Positions 7,447 through 8,887 of a stretch of DNA of 8,887 nt are shown here, piece after piece (positions within the stretch are counted from its first letter, which is position 1; every line of letters begins with the position of its first letter). The translations under genes were made by a program, and so were the position numbers. Location of the stretch: positions 1 through 8,887 of the forward strand of contig JAQSDT010000026.1 in the NCBI GenBank assembly GCA_029946075.1. The letters are read 5' to 3'. Below the pieces are notes generated by a model, which was not told the DNA's origin, ran no database searches, and saw only the letters and a program-made list of their open reading frames with translations. The DNA is from a bacterium. GTDB taxonomy: Bacteria > Pseudomonadota > Alphaproteobacteria > Rhizobiales > Xanthobacteraceae.

Positions 7447-7462
7447 GAAAGTGAAGTCACGA

Positions 7463-8668
7463 ATGTCCGGTTCGGGCACCGATAAAACCAAGTCCGGTTG
7501 GGAGTTAGCCGGACCTGTTGTGATTCTCGTAGAGCCTCAGCTCGGCGAGAATATCGGCATGGCCGCGCGCGCCATGGGCAACTTCGCACTTTCGCGTTTA
7601 AGGATCGTGAAGCCGCGCGACGGCTGGCCGAACATCGCAGCCCAGCGTGCGGCGGCCGGCGCCGATCAGATTCTGGATCACGCCGAACTGTTCGATACGG
7701 TGGAAGCCGCGGTTGCGGATCTTTCGTTGTTGTTCGCCACCACCGCCCGCGCGCACGACCAGGCCAAGCCGGTGGTCGCGCCGGCGGAAGCGGCAAGTGA
7801 GATCGTGTCGCATGTCGCGGCCGGCGGCGGCGCCGGCATCCTGTTCGGGCGCGAGCGCTACGGGTTGCAGAACGAAGAGGTCGCGCTCGCCAACCGGATC
7901 ATCACCTTCCCGGTCAACCCCGGCTTCGCCTCGCTGAATCTCGCGCAGGCGGTGCTGCTGGTCGGCTACGAATGGTTCAAGCATTCGACCGGCGGCACCT
8001 TGCCGTTCGCGATGCCGGAGCGATCCGAGCCGGCGTCGCAACACCAGATGCAGGCCTTCTTCGACAATCTGGTCGGGGAACTCGACAAGGTCGAATTCCT
8101 CCGGCCGGCGGAGAAGCGCGAGACCATGCTGGTCAATCTGCGCAACATCTTCACCCGGATGGACCCGACCAAACAGGACATGCACACCCTGCACGGGGTT
8201 GTCATGGCGATCGCCGAGGGGCGCAAGGGGCCGGCCAAGGGCGGCGTGCTCGACGGCGCGCAGGCCACCCGGCTCCGGGCCTTGCTGGCCGAGCAGGGTA
8301 ATGGCGGCGCCACCGCCGACAACAGCAGCACCGTCCGCGGGCTCGCCCGTCTGCTCCGGCGCAACCCGACGGACGCCGAGCGGATTCTGTGGCAGGCGCT
8401 GACCCGGGACCGCCGCTTCGCCGGGCAATTCAAACGCCAGACCCCGGTCGGCCGTCACATCCCGGACTTTGTCTCGTTCGTGCACCGGATCGCGATCGAA
8501 CTGGTCAATGCCGACGAATCCGACGCCATCGCGGCCGATCGCGCCGGCCGCAAGGCCTGGCTGGAAGCGCGCGACTATCGGGTGATCGAAATGCCGGTCG
8601 GCGATGTCGAGGCCGATCTGGCGGCGGAGATGGAGCGGCTGGAGGCGGCGGTGCAGGCGTCGCGCTGA
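7463..8668 (+). CDS. trmJ: TrmJ-type SPOUT RNA methyltransferase fused to a DUF559-like domain
   Basis: 401 aa from the ATG at 7463; in-frame TTG 7421 and GTG 7451 would add 14 or 4 residues with no better ribosome binding site. Residues about 17-175 are a SPOUT (TrmH-family) 2'-O-methyltransferase: VEPQLGENIGMAARAMGNF (23-41), LFGRERYGL (127-135) and SLNLAQAV (157-164) match the three motifs that build the knotted SAM site and place it with TrmJ, which methylates position 32 of some tRNAs from SAM. A helical TrmJ extension follows (LRNIFTRM and TLHGVVMAI, to about 253). After a low-complexity linker, residues about 290-395 resemble DUF559 (Vsr-like endonuclease fold): RRNPTDAERILW, FKRQTPVGRHIPDF with D335, IAIELV with E346, then RKAWLEARDYRVIEM. 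The usual ELDG..H of that family is replaced by ELVNADES, so nuclease activity is doubtful. The frame is continuous, so this is a true fusion in this sequence. The methyltransferase call is secure; the exact substrate is inferred. Confidence 0.92.
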   Translation: MSGSGTDKTKSGWELAGPVVILVEPQLGENIGMAARAMGNFALSRLRIVKPRDGWPNIAAQRAAAGADQILDHAELFDTVEAAVADLSLLFATTARAHDQAKPVVAPAEAASEIVSHVAAGGGAGILFGRERYGLQNEEVALANRIITFPVNPGFASLNLAQAVLLVGYEWFKHSTGGTLPFAMPERSEPASQHQMQAFFDNLVGELDKVEFLRPAEKRETMLVNLRNIFTRMDPTKQDMHTLHGVVMAIAEGRKGPAKGGVLDGAQATRLRALLAEQGNGGATADNSSTVRGLARLLRRNPTDAERILWQALTRDRRFAGQFKRQTPVGRHIPDFVSFVHRIAIELVNADESDAIAADRAGRKAWLEARDYRVIEMPVGDVEADLAAEMERLEAAVQASR

Positions 8669-8678
8669 CGGGACCCGT

Positions 8679-8694
8679 TGTGGCGCCCGCCACA
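8679..8694 (+). terminator. Weak hairpin after trmJ
   Basis: TGTGGC (8679-8684) pairs with GCCACA (8689-8694) around a GCCC loop, 10 nt after the trmJ stop. A T-run does not follow directly, although ATATATTT comes about 8 nt later. It could be a weak terminator or simply part of the leader of the next gene. Confidence 0.3.
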
Positions 8695-8715
8695 TTCGGG
8701 GCATATATTTGGTTG

Positions 8716-8887
8716 ATGGTCAGAAGGATGTTCACCAGACTTGCTCTTGCGCTGTCTTGTTCCTTGCTCTGCGTGGGAGTGGGAAGCGCATACGCCCAAT
8801 CCGCCCCGCTGCGGTATTGGACCCCGGGCTGGTCCATGGGCCTCGCCGGCGCTGCCGCCGATCAGAACCTCGACTCGTACGGAAACT
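8716..8887 (+). CDS. Exported protein of unknown function, 3' end outside window
   Basis: An open frame from ATG 8716 to the window edge, 57 codons visible. It begins MVRRMFTRLALALSC and shows a textbook signal peptide: basic residues (R3, R4, R8), a hydrophobic core at about 9-23, and an AYA site with cleavage expected between A27 and Q28. The mature part starts QSAPLRYWTPGWSMGLAG and then contains DQNLDSYG. No family is recognised from this short piece. ATG 8728 (residue 5) is an alternative start with AGAAGG directly before it, which is too close for a usual ribosome binding site; no clear one precedes 8716 either. It starts 47 bp after the trmJ stop on the same strand, so co-transcription is possible. 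The product is probably periplasmic or outer-membrane (inference from the signal peptide). Confidence 0.72.
   Translation, partial: MVRRMFTRLALALSCSLLCVGVGSAYAQSAPLRYWTPGWSMGLAGAAADQNLDSYGN

Larger units (their letters stand above)
7166..7462. promoter_or_regulatory. Divergent intergenic region between hydrolase and trmJ
   Basis: About 300 bp with no convincing gene. It must hold promoters for both flanking genes. A weak candidate for trmJ is TTGACC (7300-7305), 16 nt spacer, TACTAA (7322-7327); this is only suggestive. The region also holds several short hairpins, an 11-bp direct repeat GCGCGGGATTT at 7340-7350 and 7366-7376, and a group of GANTC sites, listed separately. The base composition is less GC-rich close to trmJ. 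Confidence 0.5.

Noticed and set aside
7166..7462. Possible tRNA or other structured RNA gene in the divergent intergenic region
   Set aside because: Several small hairpins are present, but no T-loop GGTTCGA-type motif or cloverleaf could be found on either strand.
7237..7485. Short TTG-started frame upstream of and overlapping trmJ
   Set aside because: No ribosome binding site, no domain, a rare start codon, and it overlaps regulatory-looking repeats and the trmJ start.
7598..8704. 368-codon minus-strand frame opposite trmJ
   Set aside because: Antisense shadow; Arg/Gly/His-rich with no domain, and trmJ is strongly supported by its motifs.
8505..8837. 110-codon minus-strand frame over the trmJ end and the next gene
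   Set aside because: Pro/Ala/Arg-rich antisense frame that conflicts with the signal-peptide gene on the plus strand; no motif supports it.

Overview
GC-rich window with the gene content and codon style of an alphaproteobacterium, most likely Bradyrhizobium, Rhodopseudomonas or a close relative (Nitrobacteraceae). The pointers are the AlaRS and NADP-isocitrate dehydrogenase sequences, a MlotiK1-like potassium channel, and two intergenic repeats that resemble, from memory, dispersed repeats of Bradyrhizobium-type genomes. The genus is an inference. This is mostly chromosomal housekeeping DNA, with no sign of phage, transposon or CRISPR.

Layout. (1) 1-2612 (+): alaS, alanyl-tRNA synthetase, missing only its first codons at the window edge. 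(2) 2622-3857 (+): a six-helix cyclic-nucleotide-gated K+ channel that starts 9 bp after alaS and is probably co-transcribed with it. (3) 3858-4022: a short convergent intergenic region filled by a large inverted repeat. (4) 4023-5234 (-): icd, the dimeric, eukaryotic-like NADP-dependent isocitrate dehydrogenase, with a plausible promoter just upstream. (5) 5235-5437: icd leader and promoter region plus a second repeat with nested inverted arms. (6) 5438-7165 (-): a membrane protein joining an alpha/beta-hydrolase domain to about eight C-terminal transmembrane helices. (7) 7166-7462: a divergent intergenic region with several small hairpins and three clustered GANTC sites. (8) 7463-8668 (+): a TrmJ-type SPOUT RNA methyltransferase carrying an extra C-terminal DUF559-like (Vsr/PD-(D/E)XK-related) domain whose usual active-site motif looks eroded. 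(9) 8716-8887 (+): the start of an unidentified exported protein that runs off the window.

Two genes act on tRNA or translation (alaS, trmJ) and one is a TCA-cycle enzyme (icd). The channel and the membrane hydrolase concern the envelope. Nothing suggests a single pathway. The most unusual item is the TrmJ-DUF559 fusion; the alaS-channel pairing and the hydrolase-membrane fusion are of secondary interest.
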